Origin: an uncultured Veillonellaceae bacterium
Lineage (GTDB): Bacteria; Bacillota; Negativicutes; Veillonellales; Megasphaeraceae
Length of the DNA stretch: 64,000 bases
Direction of reading: 5' to 3'
Assembly: GCA_900546795.1 (NCBI GenBank)
Contig: UREG01000001.1
Coordinates: forward strand, 60,600 to 124,599
How positions within the stretch are numbered: position 1 is the first letter of the stretch; the number at the start of each line of letters is the position of its first letter. Positions 1 to 8,355 of the stretch are shown here, piece after piece. A program made the translations under genes and the position numbers. The notes beneath the pieces are model-generated. The model did no database searches. It saw nothing but the letters and a program-made list of their open reading frames with translations, and was not told the DNA's origin.

Positions 1-807
1 TTCCCTGAGTTCTTCTTTTCCCATAGCCGTCGTCAGATATTCCCAGGTACGATCTGTACTGCATACCAAAACCACCCATTTTCCGTCTGCGGTTTCATAC
101 GTCCCTCCCGGGCTGGAAGTGCCGGACAATTTTGGTTTTCTTGTGCGGATAATTCCGTTTTTATCGTACTCTGCCACAAGAATTTCCATCATACGGAAAA
201 TTCCTTCGTACAGACTAACGTCAATTTCCTGCCCTTTTCCTTTTAATACATCTCGATGATACAAAGCCATCATCGTAGCAAAGGTTGCATACAATCCGGC
301 AATATAGTCCGTCAGAGAAAACGACGGGCTGACCGGCGGCCGGTCCGGATAGCCGGTGATAAAGGTCATGCCGGAAAATGCCGTAGCCGGCGTACCAAAT
401 CCGGCGACTTTTTTATACGGTCCTGTCTGGCCGTAGCCGGTTACATGGGTCAGGATAATATCCGGATTGGCTTCTTTCATCTTGCTGTAACCGATTCCCC
501 ATTTATCCAGCGTTCCCGTTTTAAAATTTTCAATAACCACATCCGCCTGTTTGACCATATCCAGCAGCATGCGTTTCCCTTCGTCCGTATGAAGATCGAG
601 GGTAACGGATTTTTTATTCCGCCCCATAGCAGCCCAGCGCATGGCTTTCCCATCGTGATACGGCCCGAGCCGGCGGAATGGATCGCCGGTTTTCGGCATT
701 TCTATCTTAATCACTTCCGCGCCAAAATCCGCCATCAATCCAGCCGCAAACGGAGCGGCAATAACCGTAGATAAATCCAATACTTTTACACCTTCCAACA
801 GTTTCAT
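1..807 (-). CDS. CaiB/BaiF-type (family III) CoA-transferase, 3' end outside window
   Basis: The 269 visible codons are the N-terminal two thirds of a family III CoA-transferase; the rest runs off the left edge. These enzymes move CoA between carboxylic acids. The start MKLLEGVKVLDLS is typical of the family, as are the GLMADFGAEVIKIE and GRNKKSVTLDL segments. Asp167 (in SLTDYIAG) is placed like the catalytic aspartate that forms the acyl-enzyme anhydride. The ATG at 807 follows a good AGGAGA ribosome site. It lies 53 bp downstream of DASS carrier copy A on the same strand, so they may be co-transcribed. I infer that it activates the imported acid to a CoA thioester; the substrate cannot be read from sequence. 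Confidence 0.9.
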   Translation of the reverse strand, partial: MKLLEGVKVLDLSTVIAAPFAAGLMADFGAEVIKIEMPKTGDPFRRLGPYHDGKAMRWAAMGRNKKSVTLDLHTDEGKRMLLDMVKQADVVIENFKTGTLDKWGIGYSKMKEANPDIILTHVTGYGQTGPYKKVAGFGTPATAFSGMTFITGYPDRPPVSPSFSLTDYIAGLYATFATMMALYHRDVLKGKGQEIDVSLYEGIFRMMEILVAEYDKNGIIRTRKPKLSGTSSPGGTYETADGKWVVLVCSTDRTWEYLTTAMGKEELRE

Positions 808-841
808 ACGTATCTCTCCTTTTTCATTTTAGTATCGTTTT

Positions 842-2291
842 CTTTATCGTTATGCTGCTTTTACCAAAGTCCCAATACTTTCCAGAATCCTAATCCTACC
901 GTGAAGTACACGACTACGTTCCACAGCGCATAGATTCCTCCCAGTTTCCACCATTCCTGCTGCGTTACATATCCGGTCCCATACAGCACCGGCCCCAGCG
1001 CTCCGCCGTAATGCGTCAGGCCGCATCCGTATGCCGTGCACGCCGCTACCATATACGTCAGCACTTCCGCCGGAATATTTGCTACCATTCCCAGCGTAAA
1101 CGCTACCGGCACAAACGCCGTTACAAACGCTCCCATCGACGCAAACAGGTATCGGGTGACGATGCATACTCCGATGATAATTCCCAGCACCGTCAGCATT
1201 CCCATCGATTCCAATGCCAGATAGCTCTGCACCCATTTTGCCAGCCATACGAAGAAGTTTGCTTTGGCCAGCGACGCCGACAAGCCTACGATAAACCCGA
1301 ACCAGATCAGCGTATTCCACGCGCTCTTATTTTCCAGCACGTCCTGTATCGTAAACAAATCCAGCAGCAGCGCCAAAGCCAGGAACGCCAGCGCTACGCA
1401 CGTTGCGTTCAGTTTCAGGATATCTCCCATTGCCCAGCCGGCAATTGCCAGAACAAACAAGACGACCAGGATTTTTTCCGTCCGTTTCATCGGCCCTAAT
1501 TCTGCCAGCCCTTTTTCCGAGATTTCTCTTGCGTTCGGAATTTTCTTCAATTCCGGCGGATACAGTTTGTACAGCATGATCGGTATCGTAAACAGTACCA
1601 AAAGTCCCGGCACGCTCATTGCCAGCGCCCAGCTTGCCCAGGTCACGTCCGCTCCCAATATCTTTCTGGCAAAGTCCACCGTTACCAGATTCGGCGAGCA
1701 GGCCGTAATAAATATCCCGGCGGTCGTAAAGCTTACCAGCGCCTGCAGGATCGTAAACAGCGACCCGATTTTTCTTCTCGTTTCTCCCGGTTCGCTTCCC
1801 AGCGTCGTGGCGATGCTTCGAAATACCGGCCATACGATCCCGCCGGACCGCGCCGTATTCGACGGCGTTGCCGGGCTGATGATCAAGTCTACAATGGCCA
1901 TTACATAACTAAGTCCCAGTGTCGTTCCCCCGAATTTTCCGATCAGCCAATAGGATATTCTCGTTCCTATCCCTGTTTTTACAAATGCCATGCTGATCAA
2001 AAAGGCGATAAATACCAGCCACACCGTGGTGGTGGCAAACCCGTTGAGCACGTTTGCCGGTTTCGTCATCAAACTTCCCAGACCGGCTACTACAATGAGC
2101 ACGCTCGATTCCCCTGCCGGCCGAATGATCAGCCCTACGATCGATGCGATATAAATCCCCAGCAATACCATCGCATCTGCTGTCAATCCTTCCGGCGGCG
2201 TCATGTGTCCGATTCCCACCATCAGGATACCCAAGATCAGCCATTTGATCCCCGTCATTTTTGCTTTTCCTTCCATGTCCCTTCTCCCCTT
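842..2291. repeat. Exact long direct repeat, copy A (DASS carrier gene)
   Basis: This segment recurs at 6657-8106 with an offset of 5,815 bp. The flanks diverge at once: left-flank base t841 against c6656, right-flank c2292 against a8107. All stretches compared by eye match, and reading frames on both strands translate identically in the two copies. The unit runs from just upstream of the ribosome site to about 19 bp past the stop codon of the carrier gene. No transposase and no terminal inverted repeats are seen. Confidence 0.95.
861..2276 (-). CDS. DASS (SLC13/CitT-TtdT-like) di/tricarboxylate transporter, copy A
   Basis: A 471-residue inner-membrane carrier of the divalent anion:sodium symporter family, which moves citrate, tartrate, succinate or similar acids. 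It is almost wholly hydrophobic, with about a dozen membrane segments. Two family signatures are visible: the SNT motif in SPATPSNTARSG (139-141) and the C-terminal CGLTHYGG segment (THYG 421-424) followed by GTGYVTQQEWWKLGG. A second SPN motif is at 194-196. The THYG/WW pattern favours the CitT/TtdT antiporter branch over sodium symporters. This copy has its own promoter (2333-2361) and precedes the CoA-transferase gene. The protein is identical to copy B at 6676-8091. Neighbouring citDEF suggests a citrate-like substrate, which is inference. Confidence 0.9.
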   Translation of the reverse strand: MEGKAKMTGIKWLILGILMVGIGHMTPPEGLTADAMVLLGIYIASIVGLIIRPAGESSVLIVVAGLGSLMTKPANVLNGFATTTVWLVFIAFLISMAFVKTGIGTRISYWLIGKFGGTTLGLSYVMAIVDLIISPATPSNTARSGGIVWPVFRSIATTLGSEPGETRRKIGSLFTILQALVSFTTAGIFITACSPNLVTVDFARKILGADVTWASWALAMSVPGLLVLFTIPIMLYKLYPPELKKIPNAREISEKGLAELGPMKRTEKILVVLFVLAIAGWAMGDILKLNATCVALAFLALALLLDLFTIQDVLENKSAWNTLIWFGFIVGLSASLAKANFFVWLAKWVQSYLALESMGMLTVLGIIIGVCIVTRYLFASMGAFVTAFVPVAFTLGMVANIPAEVLTYMVAACTAYGCGLTHYGGALGPVLYGTGYVTQQEWWKLGGIYALWNVVVYFTVGLGFWKVLGLW

Positions 2292-2332
2292 CTCAATTTC
2301 CGTTTTACGAAAACTGATTTTTATTTATCTTC

Positions 2333-2361
2333 ATCATATCATTCTGCATTTTCATCAGCAA
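2333..2361 (-). promoter_or_regulatory. Putative sigma70-type promoter of DASS copy A
   Basis: Reading the minus strand, TTGCTG (2361-2356), a 17-bp spacer and TATGAT (2338-2333) lie about 57 bp upstream of the start codon. The site is just outside the duplicated segment, so only copy A has it. Confidence 0.55.
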
Positions 2362-2410
2362 TAAAGGGATTTCTCCCCCTATTTTCAGCTATGCATGCGG
2401 TGAAATACGC

Positions 2411-2453
2411 AAAAAGCCAGAACACATCGGACTGAAAGATGGTTCTGGCTTTT
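2411..2453 (-). terminator. Rho-independent terminator after the iclR gene
   Basis: A perfect 12-bp stem (AAAAGCCAGAAC, 2412-2423, with its complement at 2442-2453) has A/T tracts on both sides. It lies between the converging end of iclR and the promoter of DASS copy A, and could work in both directions. Confidence 0.8.
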
Positions 2454-2531
2454 CCTGTTATATTTACTTTTTATTTTATATGACAAAATGTCATTTTCGT
2501 GTAACAAAAATGATTTTTTCCGTATGCTATT

Positions 2532-3281
2532 TTATCCCGGCTGGTTCCCCTTGTATCCCATTTCCTGCGATATTTTCAGCGCATATCCTTTTACAGCCTC
2601 TACTTTATCATACAAATCTTCGCTGATAATACGGGCGGAAGGGCCGGACAAACTAAAGGCACCCATGATTTTTCCCTGTCCGTTGAAAATAGGCGCCGCA
2701 ATAGCAGCCACTCCGCTGCTTCGCTCCCCATTCGTAACCGAATAGCCTTTAGCCCGCACCCGCTCCATGCGATTCTGCAGGGCTTCATCGCTGCCGATCA
2801 GCTCTTCCTGAATCCGTTCCGGCGCATAGGCCAAGAGCACCCGCCCGGACGCTCCCAGTTTTACAGAATACAATTCGCCTATCGTAATAACCTGCCGGAG
2901 ACTTTGCGTGCTTTCCAGCCGCTCAATGCAGACTTTCTTATCCCCTTGCCGGATATACAGGCTGATGGTTTCATTAAATTCTTTCCTCAGTTCCGTCATA
3001 TAGGGCTTGATAACGGCCTTCAGCATTTCCAGCGACGCGCCTTTTCCCACCGAACCCAGATAGGTAATCTTCGGCCCGAGAGAGTATTTTTTCGATTCTT
3101 CATTCCGAAATAAATAGTTTTTATTTTCCATCGTTTTCATGATACGGAATGCCGTACTCGGAGATAAATCGGTCAGCTCCGCAATTTCCATCATGGACAA
3201 TTCCTGCCGGCTCTCCGAAAAACATTCCAGAATAGAAAACGCCCGATCCAACACTTTTATATTTTCATCGGCCTTATTCAT
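2532..3281 (-). CDS. IclR-family transcriptional regulator
   Basis: A 249-residue regulator with an N-terminal winged helix (about residues 8-65, including MEIAELTDLSPSTAFRIMKT) and the IclR effector-binding domain (about 75-245, with the family segments KLGASGRVLLAYAP and GVAAIAAPIFN). Such proteins bind small acids and control adjacent catabolic operons. It sits between DASS copy A and the cit genes and has its own terminators on either side, so it is probably a single-gene unit. I infer that it controls the acid-uptake and lyase genes. The ATG at 3281 is the first in frame, with an AGAAGGTGG-type ribosome site. Confidence 0.93.
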   Translation of the reverse strand: MNKADENIKVLDRAFSILECFSESRQELSMMEIAELTDLSPSTAFRIMKTMENKNYLFRNEESKKYSLGPKITYLGSVGKGASLEMLKAVIKPYMTELRKEFNETISLYIRQGDKKVCIERLESTQSLRQVITIGELYSVKLGASGRVLLAYAPERIQEELIGSDEALQNRMERVRAKGYSVTNGERSSGVAAIAAPIFNGQGKIMGAFSLSGPSARIISEDLYDKVEAVKGYALKISQEMGYKGNQPG

Positions 3282-3368
3282 CCTACCACCTTCTCTGTTC
3301 CCCTAGATATCACTGCTTTCTGAAATATACATAGTATAGCATGAATGCGTACAATGCGAAAGGCAAAC

Positions 3369-3400
3369 AAAAAAGGCCGCTGTATAACAGCAGCCTTTTT
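3369..3400 (-). terminator. Terminator after the cit/HD operon
   Basis: A hairpin (AAAAAGGC.GCTG / CAGC.GCCTTTTT, one mismatch) starts 19 bp past the stop codon of the HD gene. On the minus strand it ends in a T run, so it probably ends the transcript from the permease through citDEF to the HD gene. Confidence 0.75.
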
Positions 3401-3418
3401 CTTTCTATGCAGCAAGGA

Positions 3419-3970
3419 TCAGATCATGCCTACGAACGATTTTAGCATTTCAAAGTTCAGCATATCCGCATGGTAAATGACAACGCCTTCCGGGCTTCTC
3501 AGCGTTCCATTGCCTTCATGGGCATGGTTGGCAATGATATGCGCCACCTCGCAGGGCAAATCAAATTTCATTGCCAGGCCCGCGCCGGAAAATGGATGGC
3601 GGAGATTTTTCCCTATATAGGATTTTACAAATTTCCCATCTTCATTTTTGGTATATTCAATGATTTTACCTACGTCGTGAAGAAGTGCGCCGGCAATCAG
3701 ATAGTCAAAGTTCAGGGCATATTTTTCTTCATATAACCCTTTGGCTTCCTGATACGCCTGATAGGACATGCGGGTAACGGCCCGTACATGCGTGCGGTAG
3801 CTGATAATGGTATCCGGAATGACCAGCGTAAAAGGAAGTACGTCTACGTCTTCTAATTCCCAGTTTCCCATTTTCAGCGCTTCCCGATATACCATTTCCA
3901 CTTGGCTGCGCAGCATTTCATCCTGAATCCATTCTACTTCCGGAAATGCTTCTTTAAACGATTGATACAT
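3419..3970 (-). CDS. HD-domain metal-dependent phosphohydrolase-like protein
   Basis: A 183-residue soluble protein with the HD superfamily metal site: His61, the paired His98-Asp99 in ALLHDVGK, further histidines at 125, 144, 149 and 151, and Asp169 in YHADM. HD proteins hydrolyse phosphate esters, often nucleotides, but this one has no second domain that would give a substrate. It is the last gene of the citD-citE-citF run, 13 bp after citF, with an AGGAGGAG ribosome site. Its link to acid catabolism is positional only. Confidence 0.8.
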   Translation of the reverse strand: MYQSFKEAFPEVEWIQDEMLRSQVEMVYREALKMGNWELEDVDVLPFTLVIPDTIISYRTHVRAVTRMSYQAYQEAKGLYEEKYALNFDYLIAGALLHDVGKIIEYTKNEDGKFVKSYIGKNLRHPFSGAGLAMKFDLPCEVAHIIANHAHEGNGTLRSPEGVVIYHADMLNFEMLKSFVGMI

Positions 3971-3983
3971 AGTGCGTCTCCTC

Positions 3984-5489
3984 CTATTTTACATTGCGAA
4001 TGACATCGATGATCCGTCCGTCCCGATATTCTACGATACCGCCCAGAACGTCTCCAAATTCCGTGTCTTTCGGCCGGCCTGCCAATTTATAGGCTTTGGC
4101 CTGCAATTCTTCTATCGTAAACTGCGGTACATTAAGCGTCTGGAACCGCTCTTTCAAATCTTCCCGCAGCGGATTGACTGCAATGCCGTATTCCGTAACG
4201 AGCACGTCAATCGTGCTGCCCGGCGTTACAATCGTATTGACCCGATCCAAGATCATAGGCAGGCGTCCCCGCAGAAGAGGCATGGTAACCATGCTCATTT
4301 TCGCCCCTGCCGCCGCGTCCGGATGTCCGCCGGGAGCGCCGATCAGTTTGCCGTACGAGTTTGTCAGCACATTTACATTAAAATCCAAGTCCATTTCCGT
4401 CGCGCTCAGCACCGCTACGTCCAGCAGATTAACATTCGGGTTTTCTTCAAACGGATTGGCATACGTCGATGCCGATACTTCATGGTGGCCCGCATTCTGT
4501 TTAATGGAATAGATAATGCTCGTATCAAAGGTTTGCGGATCGTATACATCCTGAATCCAGCCGTCTTCGAGCATGCTGACCAGCGCGCCGGTCATGCCGC
4601 CTACAGCAGACGAAGCATGGATGTTTTGTTTTTCCATTTCTTTGCGGATCGCCGCCGCCGTACTGATAGCTATGCCGCCGCTTCCAAACTGGAACGACAT
4701 GCCTTCTTTAAAATACTCGGAAGCCTGAATCACCTGCGCTGCGTAAGAAGCTATGAGCCGTTCTACCGGGCTTTTTGCCGGCCGGATGGAGCCGGTTGCG
4801 ATTCCTGCCGGATCACCTACCGAGTCAACTTCTACAATATAATCTACCTGATTTCCCAGAATGCTGATATATTCCAGCTTCGTATCGCTCAGGCAGTCCG
4901 TAACGGCCACTACCTGTTTTGCATACGCCGCGTCCACCATGGCATATCCCAGCGAGCCGCAGGCCGTCGTTCCATCTACGCCGTTGATATTTCCTTCCCG
5001 ATCACAGCACGGCGCCGCGATAAAGGCTACATCGATCGGCAGTTCCCCTGTGGAAATGGCTCTGGCCCGTCCTCCGTGCGTACGGAACATAGCCGGTTTT
5101 GCCAATTTTCCCGCCTGTATCCACGAGCCGAGTTTCCCCCTGGCTCCGCTCGTATCGATCGCCGTAATCGTGCCGTCTTCCAAATACGGCAGCAGCGCGT
5201 CCTGCACCAGGCTAAGCGAACTGGCAGACAGCGTAAGTCCTTTGATTCCTTTTTCATGGATCGCCGCAAATACGAGCTGCATGAGAATATCGCCGTTTCT
5301 AAAGTGGTGATGGAAAGAAACCGTCATGCCGTCCGTTAATCCCACCGCATCAATTGCCTGCCGCAGATCTTTGAGCAGCTGCGCCGGAGCCGCCGCTTTG
5401 CGTACCGGCAGCAAAGGGCGTTTCGGTACGGTTACCGCCGGATCATACCATTCTTTTTTCAAATCCCCCGTCAGTTCCTGCACGTCCAT
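3984..5489 (-). CDS. citF: Citrate lyase alpha subunit (citrate:acyl-carrier CoA-transferase-type)
   Basis: A 501-residue CitF homologue of full family length. In citrate lyase the alpha subunit exchanges acetyl for citrate on the carrier protein before the beta subunit cleaves it to acetyl and oxaloacetate. Visible family segments are TVSFHHHFRNGD (about residue 57), AAPCCDREGN, FQFGSGGIA and GGHPDAAAGAKMS. The citE stop codon and the citF ATG are directly adjacent (TAAATG), so the two are translationally coupled. The order citD-citE-citF is canonical. Because the CitD partner lacks its usual serine, the real acyl carrier may differ (see citD). Confidence 0.93.
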   Translation of the reverse strand: MDVQELTGDLKKEWYDPAVTVPKRPLLPVRKAAAPAQLLKDLRQAIDAVGLTDGMTVSFHHHFRNGDILMQLVFAAIHEKGIKGLTLSASSLSLVQDALLPYLEDGTITAIDTSGARGKLGSWIQAGKLAKPAMFRTHGGRARAISTGELPIDVAFIAAPCCDREGNINGVDGTTACGSLGYAMVDAAYAKQVVAVTDCLSDTKLEYISILGNQVDYIVEVDSVGDPAGIATGSIRPAKSPVERLIASYAAQVIQASEYFKEGMSFQFGSGGIAISTAAAIRKEMEKQNIHASSAVGGMTGALVSMLEDGWIQDVYDPQTFDTSIIYSIKQNAGHHEVSASTYANPFEENPNVNLLDVAVLSATEMDLDFNVNVLTNSYGKLIGAPGGHPDAAAGAKMSMVTMPLLRGRLPMILDRVNTIVTPGSTIDVLVTEYGIAVNPLREDLKERFQTLNVPQFTIEELQAKAYKLAGRPKDTEFGDVLGGIVEYRDGRIIDVIRNVK

Positions 5490-6362
5490 TTACAGCACCC
5501 CCGATTCTTTGGCGTATTCCAGTATCTCTTTCGCCCGCGTTACCATCGGCATATCGATCATTTTTCCGTTCAGGGAAATTACGCCGGAGCCGGCAGCCAC
5601 CGCTTCGTCATAAGCCGCTAAAACCGCCTGCGAATGGGTGATCTGTTTTTCCGACGGCGTGTAAATTTCGTGTACGATCGGAATCTGATCCGGATGAACT
5701 ACTGATTTGCCCGTATAGCCGAGCAGTTTGCCCTGAGCCGCGTTTTCGCGGAATCCTTCCGTATTTTTTACATCGCTGTACACAAAATCCAACACCAATA
5801 CTTTTGCCGCATGGCCTTCCAAGACAAATTTTGCCCGGGCATATTCCATTTCTTTGCCTTCTGCGGTACGCGTCGTTTTCATATCCGTTACGAAATCTTC
5901 CGCTCCCAGTCCGATTGCCAGCACGCGGGGCGAAGCGGACGCAATGCGGTAGGCGTTGTATACTCCCAGCGCCGTTTCGATCGTGCAGACTATCTTGATG
6001 GTCCCTTCTTCCATACCATGTTTCCGTTCTTCTATCCCGATCATTTTATCTAAGGTCAGCACATCTTCCGGCGTTTCCGTTTTAGAAAGGCGAAGGAAAT
6101 CCGGGCGAAGCGGCACCATAGCCCGCACGTCATCGGCTGCAAACGGCGTATCCAGCGCATTAATGCGCACGCCGATCCGAATATCCGGCCGTATTTCTTT
6201 CATCGCATACGATACGAGAATGCGGGCGCTTTCTTTTTCGCCTACCGATACGGAGTCTTCCAAATCATAGATAATGCAGTCCGGCCGGTATACTTCTGCT
6301 TTGGCAATTTTTTTCGGGTCGTTGCCCGGTACGAAAAATAAGGTACGGTATAAGGAATTCAT
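5490..6362 (-). CDS. citE: Citrate lyase beta subunit (citryl-carrier lyase)
   Basis: A 290-residue CitE/HpcH-type TIM-barrel lyase. Family members split citryl-ACP or related acyl-CoA hydroxy acids with Mg2+. Visible residues include the IYDLEDSV motif near residue 30, the acidic IETALGV segment (about 130) and GLGAEDF, which supply the metal ligands, and the late KSVVHPDQI segment. It overlaps citD by 4 bp (ATGA) and abuts citF, so the three are one translational unit. The CitE family also includes free-CoA enzymes (malyl-, citramalyl-CoA), so substrate specificity is not certain. Confidence 0.93.
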   Translation of the reverse strand: MNSLYRTLFFVPGNDPKKIAKAEVYRPDCIIYDLEDSVSVGEKESARILVSYAMKEIRPDIRIGVRINALDTPFAADDVRAMVPLRPDFLRLSKTETPEDVLTLDKMIGIEERKHGMEEGTIKIVCTIETALGVYNAYRIASASPRVLAIGLGAEDFVTDMKTTRTAEGKEMEYARAKFVLEGHAAKVLVLDFVYSDVKNTEGFRENAAQGKLLGYTGKSVVHPDQIPIVHEIYTPSEKQITHSQAVLAAYDEAVAAGSGVISLNGKMIDMPMVTRAKEILEYAKESGVL

Positions 6363-6646
6363 ATGCGTCCCTCCTGTTTCTGCCAGCGTAAAATGGCGGT
6401 TTCAATCCGCGCTTTCCAAGCAAAATCCAATGCGCCTAAATCCGAAGCGGCCAGCCGAACGCCGGTCAGCCCGTGTTTGTTCAGCATGTCTTCCACCAAA
6501 GCCTGAATATGATCGCCATATTTTGCGGCTACTTTGCTTTCAATCTGGATTTCATTTTCCGTTTGTTCCGGCACGATCTCAAAGCGGATGAACACATCTT
6601 CTTTTTTATCCGTTCCGGCCGTTACACATTTATCTGTAAAGTCCAT
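6359..6646 (-). CDS. citD: Citrate lyase gamma subunit (acyl carrier protein) lacking the attachment serine
   Basis: A 95-residue CitD homologue, identified by length, position and segments such as AGTxxxxDVFIRFEI and DLGALDFAWKARIETA. In known CitD proteins the N-terminal AGTxE-S-S/G-D motif carries 2'-(5''-phosphoribosyl)-3'-dephospho-CoA on its first serine (Ser14 in Klebsiella). Here the motif is AGTDKKED: Lys15 stands at the attachment position and no serine occurs before residue 37. The nucleotide reading is clear (GGA ACG GAT AAA AAA GAA GAT). No citC, citX or citG, which make and load the prosthetic group, is seen nearby. The subunit may be structural only, with the acid carried on free CoA. 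Confidence 0.87.
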   Translation of the reverse strand: MDFTDKCVTAGTDKKEDVFIRFEIVPEQTENEIQIESKVAAKYGDHIQALVEDMLNKHGLTGVRLAASDLGALDFAWKARIETAILRWQKQEGRI

Positions 6647-6656
6647 GATATCTCTC

Positions 6657-8106
6657 CTTTATCGTTATGCTGCTTTTACCAAAGTCCCAATACTTTCCAG
6701 AATCCTAATCCTACCGTGAAGTACACGACTACGTTCCACAGCGCATAGATTCCTCCCAGTTTCCACCATTCCTGCTGCGTTACATATCCGGTCCCATACA
6801 GCACCGGCCCCAGCGCTCCGCCGTAATGCGTCAGGCCGCATCCGTATGCCGTGCACGCCGCTACCATATACGTCAGCACTTCCGCCGGAATATTTGCTAC
6901 CATTCCCAGCGTAAACGCTACCGGCACAAACGCCGTTACAAACGCTCCCATCGACGCAAACAGGTATCGGGTGACGATGCATACTCCGATGATAATTCCC
7001 AGCACCGTCAGCATTCCCATCGATTCCAATGCCAGATAGCTCTGCACCCATTTTGCCAGCCATACGAAGAAGTTTGCTTTGGCCAGCGACGCCGACAAGC
7101 CTACGATAAACCCGAACCAGATCAGCGTATTCCACGCGCTCTTATTTTCCAGCACGTCCTGTATCGTAAACAAATCCAGCAGCAGCGCCAAAGCCAGGAA
7201 CGCCAGCGCTACGCACGTTGCGTTCAGTTTCAGGATATCTCCCATTGCCCAGCCGGCAATTGCCAGAACAAACAAGACGACCAGGATTTTTTCCGTCCGT
7301 TTCATCGGCCCTAATTCTGCCAGCCCTTTTTCCGAGATTTCTCTTGCGTTCGGAATTTTCTTCAATTCCGGCGGATACAGTTTGTACAGCATGATCGGTA
7401 TCGTAAACAGTACCAAAAGTCCCGGCACGCTCATTGCCAGCGCCCAGCTTGCCCAGGTCACGTCCGCTCCCAATATCTTTCTGGCAAAGTCCACCGTTAC
7501 CAGATTCGGCGAGCAGGCCGTAATAAATATCCCGGCGGTCGTAAAGCTTACCAGCGCCTGCAGGATCGTAAACAGCGACCCGATTTTTCTTCTCGTTTCT
7601 CCCGGTTCGCTTCCCAGCGTCGTGGCGATGCTTCGAAATACCGGCCATACGATCCCGCCGGACCGCGCCGTATTCGACGGCGTTGCCGGGCTGATGATCA
7701 AGTCTACAATGGCCATTACATAACTAAGTCCCAGTGTCGTTCCCCCGAATTTTCCGATCAGCCAATAGGATATTCTCGTTCCTATCCCTGTTTTTACAAA
7801 TGCCATGCTGATCAAAAAGGCGATAAATACCAGCCACACCGTGGTGGTGGCAAACCCGTTGAGCACGTTTGCCGGTTTCGTCATCAAACTTCCCAGACCG
7901 GCTACTACAATGAGCACGCTCGATTCCCCTGCCGGCCGAATGATCAGCCCTACGATCGATGCGATATAAATCCCCAGCAATACCATCGCATCTGCTGTCA
8001 ATCCTTCCGGCGGCGTCATGTGTCCGATTCCCACCATCAGGATACCCAAGATCAGCCATTTGATCCCCGTCATTTTTGCTTTTCCTTCCATGTCCCTTCT
8101 CCCCTT
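6657..8106. repeat. Exact long direct repeat, copy B (DASS carrier gene)
   Basis: Second copy of the 1,450-bp segment at 842-2291. It is inserted cleanly between the stop of the 74-residue membrane protein gene (8118) and the ribosome site of citD. No target-site duplication or mobile-element gene is seen at either junction. Confidence 0.95.
6676..8091 (-). CDS. DASS (SLC13/CitT-TtdT-like) di/tricarboxylate transporter, copy B
   Basis: Residue-for-residue identical to copy A (471 aa; SNT 139-141, THYG 421-424). This copy sits inside the operon, 29 bp upstream of citD and 26 bp downstream of the small membrane protein gene. It must therefore be transcribed together with citDEF, unlike copy A, which has its own promoter. 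Uptake next to the lyase genes is the usual arrangement for citrate fermentation with a CitT-type antiporter. Identity at synonymous sites means the duplication is very recent or is kept uniform by gene conversion. Confidence 0.92.
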   Translation of the reverse strand: MEGKAKMTGIKWLILGILMVGIGHMTPPEGLTADAMVLLGIYIASIVGLIIRPAGESSVLIVVAGLGSLMTKPANVLNGFATTTVWLVFIAFLISMAFVKTGIGTRISYWLIGKFGGTTLGLSYVMAIVDLIISPATPSNTARSGGIVWPVFRSIATTLGSEPGETRRKIGSLFTILQALVSFTTAGIFITACSPNLVTVDFARKILGADVTWASWALAMSVPGLLVLFTIPIMLYKLYPPELKKIPNAREISEKGLAELGPMKRTEKILVVLFVLAIAGWAMGDILKLNATCVALAFLALALLLDLFTIQDVLENKSAWNTLIWFGFIVGLSASLAKANFFVWLAKWVQSYLALESMGMLTVLGIIIGVCIVTRYLFASMGAFVTAFVPVAFTLGMVANIPAEVLTYMVAACTAYGCGLTHYGGALGPVLYGTGYVTQQEWWKLGGIYALWNVVVYFTVGLGFWKVLGLW

Positions 8107-8117
8107 AATTCATTTAC

Positions 8118-8342
8118 TCAATCATCACTCTTCCAACCATGGATATAAAAGCCGGCAAACGCCAGTACACCGCTGATCGCCGCTGCGGCATACGTCGGCT
8201 TGCTCAGATAATTTTTCGCAGCCAATGCCAGCGATCCGTCCAGCATCACAACCCCGATCGCCTGCATCAGCACGATCCCCGTGCCCATCAGCATGAATAA
8301 GAACACGCCGATTGCAAATATATTATCTAACATCCGTTTCAT
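8118..8342 (-). CDS. Small two-helix membrane protein paired with the TRAP-like permease
   Basis: A 74-residue protein with hydrophobic helices at about 8-32 and 50-68. I do not recognise a family. I chose the ATG at 8342, 13 bp after the permease stop, because GGAGGG lies just upstream; the longer frame to 8375 would overlap the permease gene. Tight coupling suggests that it is an accessory subunit of the large permease, perhaps in the place of a DctQ-type small subunit, although it is shorter and has two rather than four helices. That role is inference. Confidence 0.7.
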   Translation of the reverse strand: MKRMLDNIFAIGVFLFMLMGTGIVLMQAIGVVMLDGSLALAAKNYLSKPTYAAAAISGVLAFAGFYIHGWKSDD

Positions 8343-8355
8343 ATGATCCCTCCTG

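Noticed and set aside
3972..5339. 455-codon plus-strand frame opposite citF
   Set aside because: It is the antisense shadow of a well-conserved citF; the translation is rich in R, H and F, has no domain, and no ribosome site precedes it.
842..8106. Insertion sequence or composite transposon bounded by the two DASS copies
   Set aside because: The repeated unit encodes only a carrier; there is no transposase, no terminal inverted repeat and no target duplication.
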